64,000 nucleotides of DNA, from NCBI RefSeq assembly GCF_022317005.1, contig NZ_CP081006.1, positions 2,790,001-2,854,000 of the forward strand, given 5' to 3'. Under the pieces are notes generated by a model. It searched no databases and was not told the DNA's origin. It saw nothing but the letters and a program-made list of their open reading frames with translations. Position 1 is the stretch's first letter, and every line of letters starts with the position of its first letter. A program made the translations under genes and the position numbers. This DNA is from Mycobacterium sp. IDR2000157661 (GTDB lineage: Bacteria > Actinomycetota > Actinomycetes > Mycobacteriales > Mycobacteriaceae). This document shows, in pieces, positions 17,835 through 28,706 of the stretch.

Positions 17835-19457
17835 TCAGCCGACGTCGCGACGGCGGTACAGGGCCCCGGCGACAAGGGCCAGCGCGGCCGCGACGACGAC
17901 CATGACGATCATGGCCGTGATCGGGTAGTCCATCGGCACCGTCGTGCGGCCGACCGGGGAGAGGTCGATCAGCCACTGCGGCAGGCGCAGTAGCGCACCC
18001 AGATACAACGCGGCGACCACGAACGTGACCATGAGCCATCCGATCCACGGTCGCCGCAGTGCGACGGCGACCGCGGCGACGGCCGCCATCACCGCCAACG
18101 CGGGCAGGTACGCAAGACCGGCGACGGTGAGTCGCGCGACGGTGTCCGGCTGGCCCAGGCTGATCCCCGCGCCAAGGCCGTTGCCCAGCCCGGCGCACAG
18201 CATCAGCACCACCGAAGCCAGCACCGCCGACCCGACCGCGGTCCACAACCAACGCCATCGGGATACCGACCCCGCCAGCACCGGCTCGCCAAGGCCCTTG
18301 TCCTCGTCGCCGTACACCCGAAGCACAGCGGCCACCACATAAGCGGAGGCGGCGGCGGCCAGGAACTGCGTCATGGTGGTGTGGACGCTGTCGATGCCCT
18401 GTGCGGCGATGACCCGCTGGATCATCTCGTTGCCTGGCGCCGCGTCGAGCAGCGACTGCGTCATCGATCCGAAAGCCAACCCGCCGAGGAACAATCCGAC
18501 GGCCCAGCCGATGATCTGACCGCGCTGCAGTGTCAGGTGCAGGGCGAGTACGCCGTTGATCGCACGCGCCTTCTGGTGCTCGCCGGTCGACGGGATGGTC
18601 CCGTCGTCGTACTGTCGTCTGCTCTCCAGCACGGCCGCCAGTGTCACCAGCGCGACCGTCAGCGCCGGCAGCAGGGCGAGCGGCCACCACGTCAGGTCGA
18701 CGAACGCGCGCATCTGCTGGGCCCACGCGATCGGGGAGAACCAGCTCAGCAGACTGCCGGAGTGGTCGATGACGTCACCGACGCCGCGGACCAGAGCGGC
18801 CACCGCGAGCGTGGCCATCGCGGCGCCGGTGGCCGCGCGCGCCTGGCGCCACAGCTGTGCGGTGACGGCGGCGACGGCGCCGAAGACCATGGCCACTGCC
18901 GTGACACCCAGGCACATCGCCGCGGTGTCGGCGATCCGGAAGCCGGTGGACGCCATCGCCAACGTCATGCTCAGCGCCAGAGTCAGGTTCACCGCGGCCA
19001 CGAGCAGGAGCGCGGCCGCGGTGCGTGCATAGCGACCGACGACCGAGGACATCACCAATTCGGCTGCGCCGCTTTCCTCTTCGGCACGGGTGTGCCGGAT
19101 CACGGTCAGGATGGCCAGAATCGAGGTGGCGACGATCAGGGTCAGCATCATCTCGTTGGCCATCATGGCGCCGAGATCGGTTTCGTTGCGGCCGAACATC
19201 GGCCCGCCCATGATCATGCCCGCAGGAGTCTTGAGCAGTTCGACGCGCGCCAGGCGTTGTGCCTCGTCGGGGTAGGCCAGTTTCAACGCGCTTGGCGTGT
19301 AGAACATCAGCGACGTCAGGGCGACGATCCAGATGCCGAGCCGAATGCGGTCGCGGCGCACCGCGAACCGCAGCAGGTCCGCTGTCGCGGTCCACGGCGA
19401 GCCCACGGGACGGGCCTCGTGCCGGCCGGTGCGGCGTTCGGTGGTGGCCGTCATCAC
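17835..19457 (-). CDS. ABC-2 type efflux permease (Rv1217c type)
   Basis: 540 residues with about 12 membrane segments in two half-transporter-like blocks, the layout of tetronasin-type exporters. The start ([19 protein letters not shown]) is cytoplasmic and basic; the first membrane segment is near residues 40-58. It overlaps its ATPase gene by four bases. In M. tuberculosis the matching pair Rv1217c-Rv1218c is implicated in drug efflux and repressed by Rv1219c; the same three-gene order is seen here. Confidence 0.9.
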   Translation of the reverse strand: MMTATTERRTGRHEARPVGSPWTATADLLRFAVRRDRIRLGIWIVALTSLMFYTPSALKLAYPDEAQRLARVELLKTPAGMIMGGPMFGRNETDLGAMMANEMMLTLIVATSILAILTVIRHTRAEEESGAAELVMSSVVGRYARTAAALLLVAAVNLTLALSMTLAMASTGFRIADTAAMCLGVTAVAMVFGAVAAVTAQLWRQARAATGAAMATLAVAALVRGVGDVIDHSGSLLSWFSPIAWAQQMRAFVDLTWWPLALLPALTVALVTLAAVLESRRQYDDGTIPSTGEHQKARAINGVLALHLTLQRGQIIGWAVGLFLGGLAFGSMTQSLLDAAPGNEMIQRVIAAQGIDSVHTTMTQFLAAAASAYVVAAVLRVYGDEDKGLGEPVLAGSVSRWRWLWTAVGSAVLASVVLMLCAGLGNGLGAGISLGQPDTVARLTVAGLAYLPALAVMAAVAAVAVALRRPWIGWLMVTFVVAALYLGALLRLPQWLIDLSPVGRTTVPMDYPITAMIVMVVVAAALALVAGALYRRRDVG

Positions 19458-20392
19458 TGTGCACTCCGGTACTCGCGCAGGAACATGTCCTCCAGCGACG
19501 CCGGTGTCACGGTCAGCTCCTCGATGCCCAGGTTGGTCAACCGCCCCATGGTGGCGTCGAGGTCCGCGCGGTCCACCGTGAACCGGGAGCGGCCGTCGGT
19601 GCCGTCGAAGTCGCGAACCTCAGGCAGCCGTTGCAGCGCCGATGCGTCGTCGCGGGTGCGCACGGCGACGGTGGTGCGCATCAGGTGCCGCAACTCCTGC
19701 AGCGACCCGGACAGCACCGTGCGCCCGGCGCGGATGATCGTGACGTTGTCGCAGACCTTCTCGACCTCGGCGAGGATGTGGCTGGACAGCAGCACGGCGG
19801 CGCCGCGAGCGGCCACCTCCTCGACGCAATGCTGAAACGCCATCTCCATCAACGGGTCCAGCCCGGACGTGGGTTCGTCGAGGATGTACAGATCGGCGTT
19901 GGTCGCGAACGCCGCGATGATCGCGACCTTCTGCCGGTTGCCCTTGGAATACGTGCGGGCCTTCTTGTGTGGGTCGAGTTCGAATCGCTCGATCAACTCG
20001 TCGCGGCGCGCCTCATCCACTCCGTTGCCGCGCAGGCGGACCAGGAAGTCGATGGCCTGGCGGCCAGTGAGGTTGGGCCACAACGTCACGTCGCCGGGCA
20101 CATAGGCGATCCGGCGGTGCAGTGCGACGGCGTCGCGCCACGGATCACCACCCAGCAGGCGCACGCTGCCCCGGTCGGCACGCAACAAGCCCAGCAGCAC
20201 CCGAATGGCCGTGGACTTGCCGGCGCCGTTGGGTCCGAGAAATCCGGTGATCTCACCGGGCGCGACCACCAGGTCGAGCCCGTCGAGCGCCTTGGTTCGC
20301 CCGAAAGACTTCTCCAGACCGTGGATTTCGACTGCGGGCCGGCTCCCACCGGTTTCAGCCCGATGCTGTGGCCTCGTCGACTGAGCCGTCAT
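19454..20392 (-). CDS. ABC transporter ATP-binding protein (Rv1218c type)
   Basis: 312-residue ATPase: Walker [25 protein letters not shown] in the signature position, Walker [15 protein letters not shown] and H-loop SSHILAEVE. The signature motif is YSKGNRQK, as in the drug-exporter subfamily, in place of LSGGQ. The ATG at 20392 is chosen because aaggag is six bases upstream; earlier ATGs at 20398 and 20407 would overlap that site. The gene overlaps the end of the TetR gene by 38 bp and the permease by four, so all three are probably one transcript. Confidence 0.92.
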   Translation of the reverse strand: MTAQSTRPQHRAETGGSRPAVEIHGLEKSFGRTKALDGLDLVVAPGEITGFLGPNGAGKSTAIRVLLGLLRADRGSVRLLGGDPWRDAVALHRRIAYVPGDVTLWPNLTGRQAIDFLVRLRGNGVDEARRDELIERFELDPHKKARTYSKGNRQKVAIIAAFATNADLYILDEPTSGLDPLMEMAFQHCVEEVAARGAAVLLSSHILAEVEKVCDNVTIIRAGRTVLSGSLQELRHLMRTTVAVRTRDDASALQRLPEVRDFDGTDGRSRFTVDRADLDATMGRLTNLGIEELTVTPASLEDMFLREYRSAQ

Positions 20393-21053
20393 CGCCATCT
20401 CCTTCATGCGGTGTGCTGAACGGAATGCCCTTCGCGCGCTGTTCGACGAACGCGTCGTACATCGTCGAATCGGTCATCAGCCCATGGGTGTAGATCTCGA
20501 GGGCGGGCAGCACCATGTCCTCGCTGTAATCCCGCAGTACGGCACGCAGATCGGTCGGGTCGTCGTGCAGCTGCAGGTAGAGCAGGAAGCCGCCACCGCC
20601 CGCCATCGCCAGGAAGCGGGCTCTTGCGCGCGGATCGCGGCTCGGCTTGAGCATCCCGGTCCGCACGCCCTCTTCCATGTACTGCTCGGCGTCGTCCAAC
20701 ATCTGCCGCCAGAACGACTTCGCGAGCTCGCCACCGGACTGCATGCTGCGCACCAGATAAGCCATCGTCGGCGCGTACGACTCGATGTCGGCCATCTGCG
20801 CCAGCCAGGTGGCGGGATCGCTGGTGCGCAACGACTCGGTCTTCGCCTCGCGTACCTGCTCGGCGACGAGATCGTCGCACGCCTTGCGCAGACCTTCCTT
20901 CGAGCCGAAGTGGTGGATGACGAGCGCGGCCGACACGCCTGCGGCCTCCGCGATGCTCCGCAAACCGATGGCGAAACCGTGGCGGCCCCACTGCTCGATC
21001 GCCGCATCGCGGATGCGTGCGACGGCCGTTCGGTCGCTCGCCGTTGAACGCAT
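20355..21053 (-). CDS. TetR-family repressor of the adjacent ABC pump (Rv1219c type)
   Basis: 232 residues from the ATG at 21053 (an ATG at 21062 is also possible). The N-terminal HTH is clear: [42 protein letters not shown] in pieces, ending in the TetR-typical HHFGSKEGL. The C-terminal ligand domain fits the Rv1219c type. A palindromic operator candidate sits 12 bases upstream, suggesting autoregulation of the repressor-pump operon. No ribosome-binding site is visible, so the message might have almost no leader. Confidence 0.9.
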   Translation of the reverse strand: MRSTASDRTAVARIRDAAIEQWGRHGFAIGLRSIAEAAGVSAALVIHHFGSKEGLRKACDDLVAEQVREAKTESLRTSDPATWLAQMADIESYAPTMAYLVRSMQSGGELAKSFWRQMLDDAEQYMEEGVRTGMLKPSRDPRARARFLAMAGGGGFLLYLQLHDDPTDLRAVLRDYSEDMVLPALEIYTHGLMTDSTMYDAFVEQRAKGIPFSTPHEGDGDDGSVDEATASG

Positions 21054-21064
21054 GTTCAGCATAT

Positions 21065-21078
21065 TAAACGAGCGTTCA
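21065..21078. promoter_or_regulatory. Candidate TetR operator
   Basis: taaacg-ag-cgttca is an imperfect inverted repeat (perfect aacg/cgtt core) 12 bases upstream of the TetR start. Location and symmetry suit an autoregulatory operator of the pump operon. Binding is inferred. Confidence 0.5.
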
Positions 21079-21093
21079 GCCGAGCGTCAACGG

Positions 21094-21150
21094 CGAAATA
21101 GCATTCCCGGTTGCAAAACGGCCGGGTGAACGACCGGGAATGCTATTTCG
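21094..21150. terminator. 17-base perfect inverted repeat after the O-methyltransferase gene
   Basis: Arms cgaaatagcattcccgg (21094-21110) and ccgggaatgctatttcg (21134-21150) are perfectly complementary, with a 23-base loop. The element begins 13 bases beyond the O-methyltransferase stop, so it can act as its terminator (minus strand), although no U tract is seen. The arms are less GC-rich than the surroundings, which also fits a small dispersed palindromic element. Confidence 0.65.
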
Positions 21151-21163
21151 GCAACGACTCGCG

Positions 21164-21823
21164 TCAGTCGCGAGCGGCGGCGAGCAGGCCGTCGCCCAAC
21201 GGCACCAGCACCGGGGTCAGGCGCTCGTCCTCGGCGATCAGTCGCGCCGCCTCGCGCACCGCCGCGACCTCGGCGTCCTTGGCACCGGCATCACCGGCGC
21301 GCCCGCCAAGGGCGGCGCGGTGCACGACGATCGCGCCGCCCGGCCGCAGCAGCCGGACGCCCTCGACGACGAATTGGGGCTGGTCGATCGGATCTGCGTC
21401 GATGAACACCAGGTCGTAGGACTCGTCGGCCAGTCGGGTCAGCACCTCCTGAGCGCGCCCACTGATAAGTCGCGTGCGGCCCGGGCCGATGCCGGCCTCG
21501 GTGAACGCCTGCTTGGCGATGCGTTGGTGTTCGGGTTCGACGTCGATCGTGGTCAGCACACCGTCCTCGCGCATGCCCGACAGCAGCCACAGGCCGCTCA
21601 CGCCGGCGCCGGTACCCACCTCGACGACGGCTTTGGCGCCGGTCAGCTTGGCGAACACACACAGCAGCGCGCCCACGGCGGGGGTGACCGCACCTGCGCC
21701 GATGTCGACGGCGCGTTCGCGCGCGGCGGCGACGATGGAGTCCTCGGAGATCGACTGCTCGGCATGGCCGACGATCGACTCGGCCCGGCTTTGCGGTCCG
21801 ATGACGTCGTCGATGCCTGCCAT
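21164..21823 (-). CDS. SAM-dependent O-methyltransferase (Rv1220c type)
   Basis: 219-residue class I methyltransferase of the O-MT family 3 (caffeoyl-CoA/catechol type). SAM motif I is [16 protein letters not shown] (about 64-79); then [17 protein letters not shown] and [10 protein letters not shown], which holds the acidic metal-binding residues. The substrate is unknown. The gene is divergent from sigE, and its ATG at 21823 leaves 166 bp for both promoters. Confidence 0.9.
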   Translation of the reverse strand: MAGIDDVIGPQSRAESIVGHAEQSISEDSIVAAARERAVDIGAGAVTPAVGALLCVFAKLTGAKAVVEVGTGAGVSGLWLLSGMREDGVLTTIDVEPEHQRIAKQAFTEAGIGPGRTRLISGRAQEVLTRLADESYDLVFIDADPIDQPQFVVEGVRLLRPGGAIVVHRAALGGRAGDAGAKDAEVAAVREAARLIAEDERLTPVLVPLGDGLLAAARD

Positions 21824-21927
21824 GCCCGCAGCGTAGAGCCAACCTCTCGGCGGCGGTACCTCGACACGCCCGGCGCCGCGCCCGGGAACCGGCCGGTTTC
21901 CGCAGGTGAATACCGGGTACAGAGCAT

Positions 21928-21944
21928 TCTCAGGAAATGTTCAG
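21928..21944 (+). promoter_or_regulatory. Candidate MprA box upstream of sigE
   Basis: Two six-base direct repeats, tctcag (21928-21933) and gttcag (21939-21944), sit 11 bases apart, about 46 bases before the chosen sigE start. The M. tuberculosis sigE gene is activated by MprA through loosely conserved direct repeats, so this is a reasonable candidate. Similarity is by eye only. Confidence 0.4.
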
Positions 21945-21989
21945 TTTGCTCATATGCCAGGCACGGACCGGTCGGCGACGGTAGCACCC

Positions 21990-22775
21990 ATGGAAGACGG
22001 CGCACGCTGGCACACAGGGAATACCGGCGAGGAGTTCCGCGTTGCGGCAAGCAGTGAGCCGCCGACCCGTGATGGCGGCTGTGACCAGGAGGATCCGACG
22101 ACCACCATCAAGACGGCCCCCGGTGCGCCGGTGTCGATGTCTCATCTCGAGCAGTACACCGACGGCACGTGGGTCGAGCCTTCCGATGAAATGACCGGCA
22201 CCGCCGTGTTCGACGCGACGGGCGACAAAGCCACCATGCCGTCGTGGGACGAACTGGTGCGCCAGCATGCCGACCGGGTCTACCGCCTCGCCTACCGCCT
22301 CTCGGGCAACCAGCACGATGCCGAGGACCTGACGCAGGAAACCTTCATCCGTGTGTTCCGTTCGCTGCAGAACTACCAGCCCGGAACGTTCGAGGGCTGG
22401 CTGCACCGCATCACCACGAACCTGTTCCTCGACATGGTCCGGCGGCGCGGCCGCATCCGCATGGAGGCGCTGCCCGAGGACTACGACCGGGTGCCCGCCG
22501 CGGATCCCAATCCCGAGCAGATCTTCCACGACTCGCGGTTGGGTCCGGACCTGCAGGCCGCACTGGACTCGTTGCCGCCGGAGTTCCGCGCCGCGGTCGT
22601 GCTGTGCGACGTCGAGGGTCTGTCATACGAGGAGATCGGCGCCACGCTCGGCGTCAAGCTGGGCACCGTGCGCAGTCGTATCCACCGTGGTCGCCAGGCG
22701 CTGCGTGACTACCTCGCCAGCCACGGCGACGCGGAAGCGGCGAGCCGTTTCGGCGACGTGGCCAAGACGGCCTGA
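21990..22775 (+). CDS. sigE: ECF sigma factor SigE
   Basis: Extracytoplasmic-function sigma factor for envelope, heat and oxidative stress. The body from [20 protein letters not shown] onward is almost identical to M. tuberculosis SigE as I remember it: sigma-2 about 85-150 ([18 protein letters not shown]) and sigma-4 about 190-240 ([20 protein letters not shown]). The start is not certain. ATG 21990 gives 261 residues and lines up [12 protein letters not shown] with MELLGGPRVGNT of the relative; the 21906 and 21954 starts would read through or abut the candidate MprA box. M. tuberculosis SigE itself has several start sites. rseA follows after 78 bp. Confidence 0.94.
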   Translation: MEDGARWHTGNTGEEFRVAASSEPPTRDGGCDQEDPTTTIKTAPGAPVSMSHLEQYTDGTWVEPSDEMTGTAVFDATGDKATMPSWDELVRQHADRVYRLAYRLSGNQHDAEDLTQETFIRVFRSLQNYQPGTFEGWLHRITTNLFLDMVRRRGRIRMEALPEDYDRVPAADPNPEQIFHDSRLGPDLQAALDSLPPEFRAAVVLCDVEGLSYEEIGATLGVKLGTVRSRIHRGRQALRDYLASHGDAEAASRFGDVAKTA

Positions 22776-22853
22776 CGGTCGTAGGTGCCTCGGAACGGCG
22801 CGCCGCGCTACATTCGAATGAGCACGTCGAGAGGATGCGAAAGGAGCGGGGCG

Positions 22854-23249
22854 ATGGTTGACCGCGGACATGTGTTCCGCCGGGCCTTCTCCTGGCTGCC
22901 CGCCCAACTCGCCGCACAGAGCGACACCCCTGTGGGTCCGCGCCAGTTCGCCTCCACTGAGCATCTGTCCACCGAGGCCATCGCCGCCTTCGCCGACGGC
23001 GAGTTGCGGATGACGGCCCATCTGCGCGCCGCCCACCACATGTCGCTGTGTCCGCAGTGCGCCGCGGAGGTCGAAGCCCAGTGCCAGGCCCGTGCCGCGT
23101 TGCGGGACTCACAGCCGATCGCCGTACCAAGCTCGCTGCTGGGGATGTTGTCCGAGATCCCGCGCCACGCACCGCCGGAGCAGCCGGTCGAGGCGCAACA
23201 GTCCGAGTTTGCTGTCGGCACACAGCGCCCACGGCGTAAGCGCCGGTAG
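22854..23249 (+). CDS. rseA: Anti-sigma-E factor RseA
   Basis: 131 residues; binds and holds SigE. It carries a zinc-associated anti-sigma (ZAS) motif, His62-x3-Cys66-x2-Cys69, in HHMSLCPQC, and FRRAFSWLPAQ near the N-terminus as in Rv1222. There is no membrane segment, so it is a soluble anti-sigma factor. The ATG at 22854 follows gaaaggagcgggg, a strong ribosome-binding site. M. tuberculosis RseA is degraded by ClpC1P2 after phosphorylation; that control cannot be read here. Confidence 0.93.
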   Translation: MVDRGHVFRRAFSWLPAQLAAQSDTPVGPRQFASTEHLSTEAIAAFADGELRMTAHLRAAHHMSLCPQCAAEVEAQCQARAALRDSQPIAVPSSLLGMLSEIPRHAPPEQPVEAQQSEFAVGTQRPRRKRR

Positions 23250-24809
<1,560 letters not shown>

Positions 24810-24812
24810 CCG

Positions 24813-25217
24813 ATGTTCGCCAACCTCGGCTGGGGCGAGATGCTCGTCCTGGTGATCGCCGGTCTGGTGATCCTCGGGCCCGAACGATTGCCCGGTGCGA
24901 TCCGGTGGACGTCGGGTGCCCTGCGTCAGGCGCGCGACTACATCAGCGGAGCGACGAGTCAGCTGCGCGAGGATCTGGGTCCGGAGTTCGACGACCTGCG
25001 CGAGCCGCTGGGCGAGTTGAACAAGCTGCGCGGGATGACGCCGCGCGCCGCGCTGACGAAGCATCTGCTCGACGGGGACGACTCGGTGTTCACCGGAAAG
25101 TTCGACAAGCCGGTCAGCTCACCGGCCCCCACCGCGCAGGTCCCGCCGGCTCAGCCGACACCTCAGCCCGCCCCCGCCACGCCCGCGACCACACCGTTCG
25201 ACACCGACGCGACCTGA
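24813..25217 (+). CDS. tatB: Sec-independent translocase component TatB
   Basis: 134 residues: short N-terminal membrane helix ([22 protein letters not shown] pattern with the FxxxGxxE/GPERLP hinge), amphipathic helix and a Pro/Thr-rich soluble tail. It works with TatC to recognise twin-arginine precursors. Three bases separate it from htrA, so they are likely co-transcribed. It is the Rv1224 counterpart. Confidence 0.93.
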   Translation: MFANLGWGEMLVLVIAGLVILGPERLPGAIRWTSGALRQARDYISGATSQLREDLGPEFDDLREPLGELNKLRGMTPRAALTKHLLDGDDSVFTGKFDKPVSSPAPTAQVPPAQPTPQPAPATPATTPFDTDAT

Positions 25218-25237
25218 CACGGCCGCCACGTCGGGGG

Positions 25238-25873
25238 TCAGATGAAGTACTTCTCGTCGCCGGTCGGCAAGCCGCCGCCGTTGGTGGCGATGTGGATGTG
25301 GTCGAAATGGTTGGCAGTCTCGTTGCCGTAGTCCGCGGTCCAGCTCGGCGCACCGACGCCGGGATAGAAGCCCTGCCGCCAGATCACGTGGATGACGCCC
25401 CACCGCCTGGCGTTCGCCAGTGCGTACCCGGCGATCTGGTTGCCCAGCTTGATGCCTTCCTCGGTGCCGTGGTTGGGGATCATCACGTCGATCGCCAGGC
25501 CGTTGGGATGCCAGGGCAGGGGGTCCTGACGGAAGCCGCCGATGGTCTTGACCTCGGGGAACATCACGCTGATCGCGCGGGCCGCCCGGATGGTGTTGAC
25601 CTGCAGTCCGTCCTCGGGAGCGACCCCGGCGGGCAACTCGAAGGGCAGCGCCGGGTTGGCGACCGGTGCGCTGGCCGCCAGCAACTCGGCGGGCGGTGGA
25701 GCGCCGGGAGGCGGCGGGCCCGGCGGCATAGCTTGCTGCGCGGGCGCGTCGGCAGAGGGCGCCTCGGCGGGTGGTTCGGCGGTCTGCGCGTAGAACAGCG
25801 CTGCGGAGATCACGATCGAGCCGACCAGAGCCAACACCCGGCCCCGGCCATTCGTCGACGGTGAACTGCTCAC
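25238..25873 (-). CDS. Secreted/anchored ARB_07466-like (DD-peptidase-fold-like) protein
   Basis: About 211 residues. An N-terminal hydrophobic segment (VLALVGSIVISAALFYAQ) acts as signal or anchor, followed by a Pro/Ala-rich linker (about 30-85). The C-terminal domain has GGFRQDPLPWHPNGLAIDVMIPNHG, shown here by its HPNG-AIDVMIP core, plus NHFDHIHIA near the end. The H...D and HxH residues resemble the zinc site of LAS/VanY-type peptidases, so a cell-wall hydrolase or binder is plausible. The start is uncertain (GTG at 25873 or 25882). It lies 21 bp after the converging tatB and 62 bp downstream of mrp. Confidence 0.75.
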   Translation of the reverse strand: MSSSPSTNGRGRVLALVGSIVISAALFYAQTAEPPAEAPSADAPAQQAMPPGPPPPGAPPPAELLAASAPVANPALPFELPAGVAPEDGLQVNTIRAARAISVMFPEVKTIGGFRQDPLPWHPNGLAIDVMIPNHGTEEGIKLGNQIAGYALANARRWGVIHVIWRQGFYPGVGAPSWTADYGNETANHFDHIHIATNGGGLPTGDEKYFI

Positions 25874-25935
25874 AGATGGCACTTTATCGTCGGGCGGGGT
25901 CTGCTGTGGCGAACTTTCGCCGAGATCGGGCTCGC

Positions 25936-27084
25936 TCAACGGCCGGCCGGATCGAGGCCCAGCGACATGCCCGCGAGGCCGCGCCTGCGGCTGGACAACG
26001 AGTCGGCTACGCTGCGGAGTTCTTTGCCGGCGGCCGAGTCCGGCGCGGAGAGCACCAGTGGAACACCCGAGTCGCCGGCCGTCACCAGTGCCGGGTCCAG
26101 GGGCACCTGCCCGAGTAGCGGCACGTCGGCGCCGACGGCGCGGGACAGCCGCTCGGCTACCTGTTCGCCGCCGCCCGCACCGAAGATCTGCATCGTCGTG
26201 CCGTCGGGAAGCAGCAGGCCCGACATGTTCTCGACCACGCCGACGATCCGCTGGCGGGTCTGCAGGGCGATGGCGCCCGCACGCTCGGCCACCTCGGCGG
26301 CCGCCAATTGCGGGGTGGTGACGACCAGGATCTCCGCACCGGGGATCAACTGGGCCACCGAGATCGCGACGTCGCCGGTGCCGGGCGGCAGGTCGAGCAG
26401 CAGCACGTCGAGGTCGCCCCAGTAGACGTCGGCCAGGAACTGTTGCAGGGCGCGGTGCAGCATCGGACCGCGCCACACCACCGGCGTGTTGCCCTGGGTG
26501 AACATCGCGATCGAGATGACCCGCACCTCGTGTGCGACGGGCGGGACGATCATCGAGTCGACCTGGACGGGCCGGTCGGTGGTGCCCATCATCCGCGGCA
26601 CCGAGTGGCCGTAGATATCGGCGTCCAGCAGGCCGACCGACAACCCCCGGGCTGCCATGGCGGCCGCGAGATTGACCGTGATGCTCGATTTCCCGACCCC
26701 GCCCTTACCCGATGCGACGGCGTAAACGCGGGTCAGCGACCCGGGCTGGGCGAACGGTATGACGGGCTCGCGGGAGTCGCCGCGCAGCTGCTGGCGCAGT
26801 TCGGCGCGCTGCTCGTCGCTCATCACGTCCAGCGTGACCCGTACCGCACCGGTGCCGGGCACGTCGGCGACCGCATGACGGACGCGGTCGGTGATCTCGG
26901 TCTTCTTCGGACAAGCGTCCGTGGTCAGGTAGATCTCGACGTGCACGGAACCTTCTTGGCCGTCGTCGCCGATGGTGACGTTCTTGACCATGCCCAGCTC
27001 GGTGATCGGCCGGCGCAGTTCGGGGTCGATCACCTTGGCCAGCGCGGCCCGGATGGCGGCTTGGCGCTCGGAGGAATCAGACAT
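25936..27084 (-). CDS. mrp: Mrp/ApbC iron-sulfur cluster carrier ATPase
   Basis: 382 residues from the ATG at 27084. An N-terminal MIP18/DUF59 domain (about 5-90, VIDPELRRPITELGMV) is followed by a ParA/MinD-type ATPase: deviant Walker A ASGKGGVGKSS, LLDADIYGHSVPRMMG, LLLDLPPGTGD. Mrp proteins carry or insert Fe-S clusters. The C-terminal CxxC found in many homologues is not evident here. It is the Rv1229c counterpart, immediately downstream of the transglycosylase gene (34 bp). Confidence 0.93.
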   Translation of the reverse strand: MSDSSERQAAIRAALAKVIDPELRRPITELGMVKNVTIGDDGQEGSVHVEIYLTTDACPKKTEITDRVRHAVADVPGTGAVRVTLDVMSDEQRAELRQQLRGDSREPVIPFAQPGSLTRVYAVASGKGGVGKSSITVNLAAAMAARGLSVGLLDADIYGHSVPRMMGTTDRPVQVDSMIVPPVAHEVRVISIAMFTQGNTPVVWRGPMLHRALQQFLADVYWGDLDVLLLDLPPGTGDVAISVAQLIPGAEILVVTTPQLAAAEVAERAGAIALQTRQRIVGVVENMSGLLLPDGTTMQIFGAGGGEQVAERLSRAVGADVPLLGQVPLDPALVTAGDSGVPLVLSAPDSAAGKELRSVADSLSSRRRGLAGMSLGLDPAGR

Positions 27085-27118
27085 CACCGTCGAGTCTAGG
27101 CCGACTCGACGGGTGTAT

Positions 27119-28555
27119 TTAAGCGACCGGTCCGGGCAGCGGTCCTGCAGCCGGTGGGCCGGGCGGCACCGGCGCTTCTGCGGCAAGGCCCGGTGCGGGT
27201 CCCGGCGCCGGTGGTGAGCCCTGCGGCGCAGCGGGCGGCACGGCAGCAGGTGCCGGACCGGGCGCCGGTCCCGGCGGCACCGCCGCAACAGGTCCGGGCG
27301 GTGCCGCGGCGGGCGGCACCATCGGTTGGGCGATCGGCGGCCCGCCCAGCGCGGGTTGCAGCGGAGCCGGGGTGTCCTGGATGCAGAACACCGCGCACTC
27401 AGGCGCCGGCGTCATCCATGGCGGGGTCCACGGCGGCGGTTGCGCGGGCGTCTGGGGCCTGGCAGGCGCCGCAGGCATCGGTCCGGGCAGCGGCCCCAGC
27501 TGCTGACGGGGCGAGAAGCCCGGAACGCCCATCTGGCTGGCGACCGAGTCGCGTTCCAGGAGCGGCATCAGCGCCATCGGGTCGTTGGCCGGCAGGCCGA
27601 GAACGTTGAGCGGCAGTCCGGGGCCAAGACCTTCGTACTCGGCGAGCTCGGTAAGGTGCACATTGGCATCGGTGGCCTGCGGGCCGAGTGTGGGCACCGG
27701 CCCGGTGATCGGCGGCAGATCCATCGGCACCACGCCGGTCGCATACGCGCCTGCCCAGCCCAGCACGTTGCGGGCATAGGCCACCGAGTTGTTGTAGCGC
27801 AGGATCGCCGACATCACGTGCGACTGATCGCGCAGGTTCATGTTTCCGCTGCACAGGTAGCGCGCCGCGGCCAGGCTCGAGTCGTAGAGGTTCTGCACGT
27901 CGGCCTTGCCGTCGCCGTCGCCGTCCGAGGCGTAGCGCGACCAGGTGCCCGGCAGGAACTGCATCGGTCCCATCGCGCGGGCATAGGTGACGCGGTCGGC
28001 CGTGCGGCTCTGGACGATGACCTCGTTGCCGGGCAGCGTGCCGTCCAGCGTGGGCCCGAAGATCGGCCGGACCGCGGTGCCGCGGGAGTCGGTGGCACCG
28101 CCGTTGGCGTGCATCGACTCGATCCGGCCGATGCCCGCCAGCAGGTTCCAGCTCACCCCGCAACCCGGGTAGGCCGCGGCCATCATACGCTCGGCGTTGC
28201 GGTATGCCGCCAGTGCCATAGCGGGAATGCCAAGTGCCCCAGGCGCATTGACGATCGCAGCCGGCTGAGGAGAGGCCGCCGACGTCCCGGCGATGTTGAA
28301 CGGGGCGGGGGTCTTGGTGACCGCCACCACCGACGCTCCCGAGCGCGCACCCGGCGAGGGTTCGACGGCCGCGAGCGGTGTCACGGCGGCGTCGCTGGTC
28401 CGGGTCGACGGCGCGGACGCACCGACGCTGCCCGCGAGGATGATCGGGGTGATGACCGCGACGCCGAGGGCGGCGCGCATGCGGTGACCGGTGAACAGCG
28501 GTTGGCTGCCACCACCGGACAACAGTGTCTGCGCCCGAGAAGTCGGTATCCGCAT
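27119..28555 (-). CDS. Lytic murein transglycosylase (Rv1230c type)
   Basis: About 478 residues from the ATG at 28555; a GTG at 28612 is possible but would place a strong purine stretch (aggggaggag) inside the coding sequence. The signal/anchor segment is ALGVAVITPIILAGSVGASA. The SLT_2-type domain (about 130-290) has GIGRIESMHANGG with the likely catalytic Glu, then PMQFLPGTWSRY and SDGDGDGKADVQNLYDSSLAAARYL, all family marks. The last ~150 residues are Pro/Ala/Gly-rich. It probably cleaves peptidoglycan glycan strands outside the membrane. The 28556-28706 leader carries two GTAAC-type words that might be MtrA sites. Confidence 0.9.
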   Translation of the reverse strand: MRIPTSRAQTLLSGGGSQPLFTGHRMRAALGVAVITPIILAGSVGASAPSTRTSDAAVTPLAAVEPSPGARSGASVVAVTKTPAPFNIAGTSAASPQPAAIVNAPGALGIPAMALAAYRNAERMMAAAYPGCGVSWNLLAGIGRIESMHANGGATDSRGTAVRPIFGPTLDGTLPGNEVIVQSRTADRVTYARAMGPMQFLPGTWSRYASDGDGDGKADVQNLYDSSLAAARYLCSGNMNLRDQSHVMSAILRYNNSVAYARNVLGWAGAYATGVVPMDLPPITGPVPTLGPQATDANVHLTELAEYEGLGPGLPLNVLGLPANDPMALMPLLERDSVASQMGVPGFSPRQQLGPLPGPMPAAPARPQTPAQPPPWTPPWMTPAPECAVFCIQDTPAPLQPALGGPPIAQPMVPPAAAPPGPVAAVPPGPAPGPAPAAVPPAAPQGSPPAPGPAPGLAAEAPVPPGPPAAGPLPGPVA

Positions 28556-28706
28556 CACGCGTCCGGCTTGGTGCCGTACGGCCTTGAGGGCGGCTCCTCC
28601 CCTTATCTGCACTCAACCGTCCTAGGGTCGCGATCGCTTGTGAACCAAGTCACCATACCTACTCGATAACGGCCGTGTTACAGCAATGGGGTTAGCAGTT
28701 ACGGCC

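Noticed and set aside
28613..28706. c-di-AMP (ydaO-type) riboswitch before the transglycosylase gene
   Set aside because: The conserved core words of that riboswitch, as I know them, are not found in the leader.
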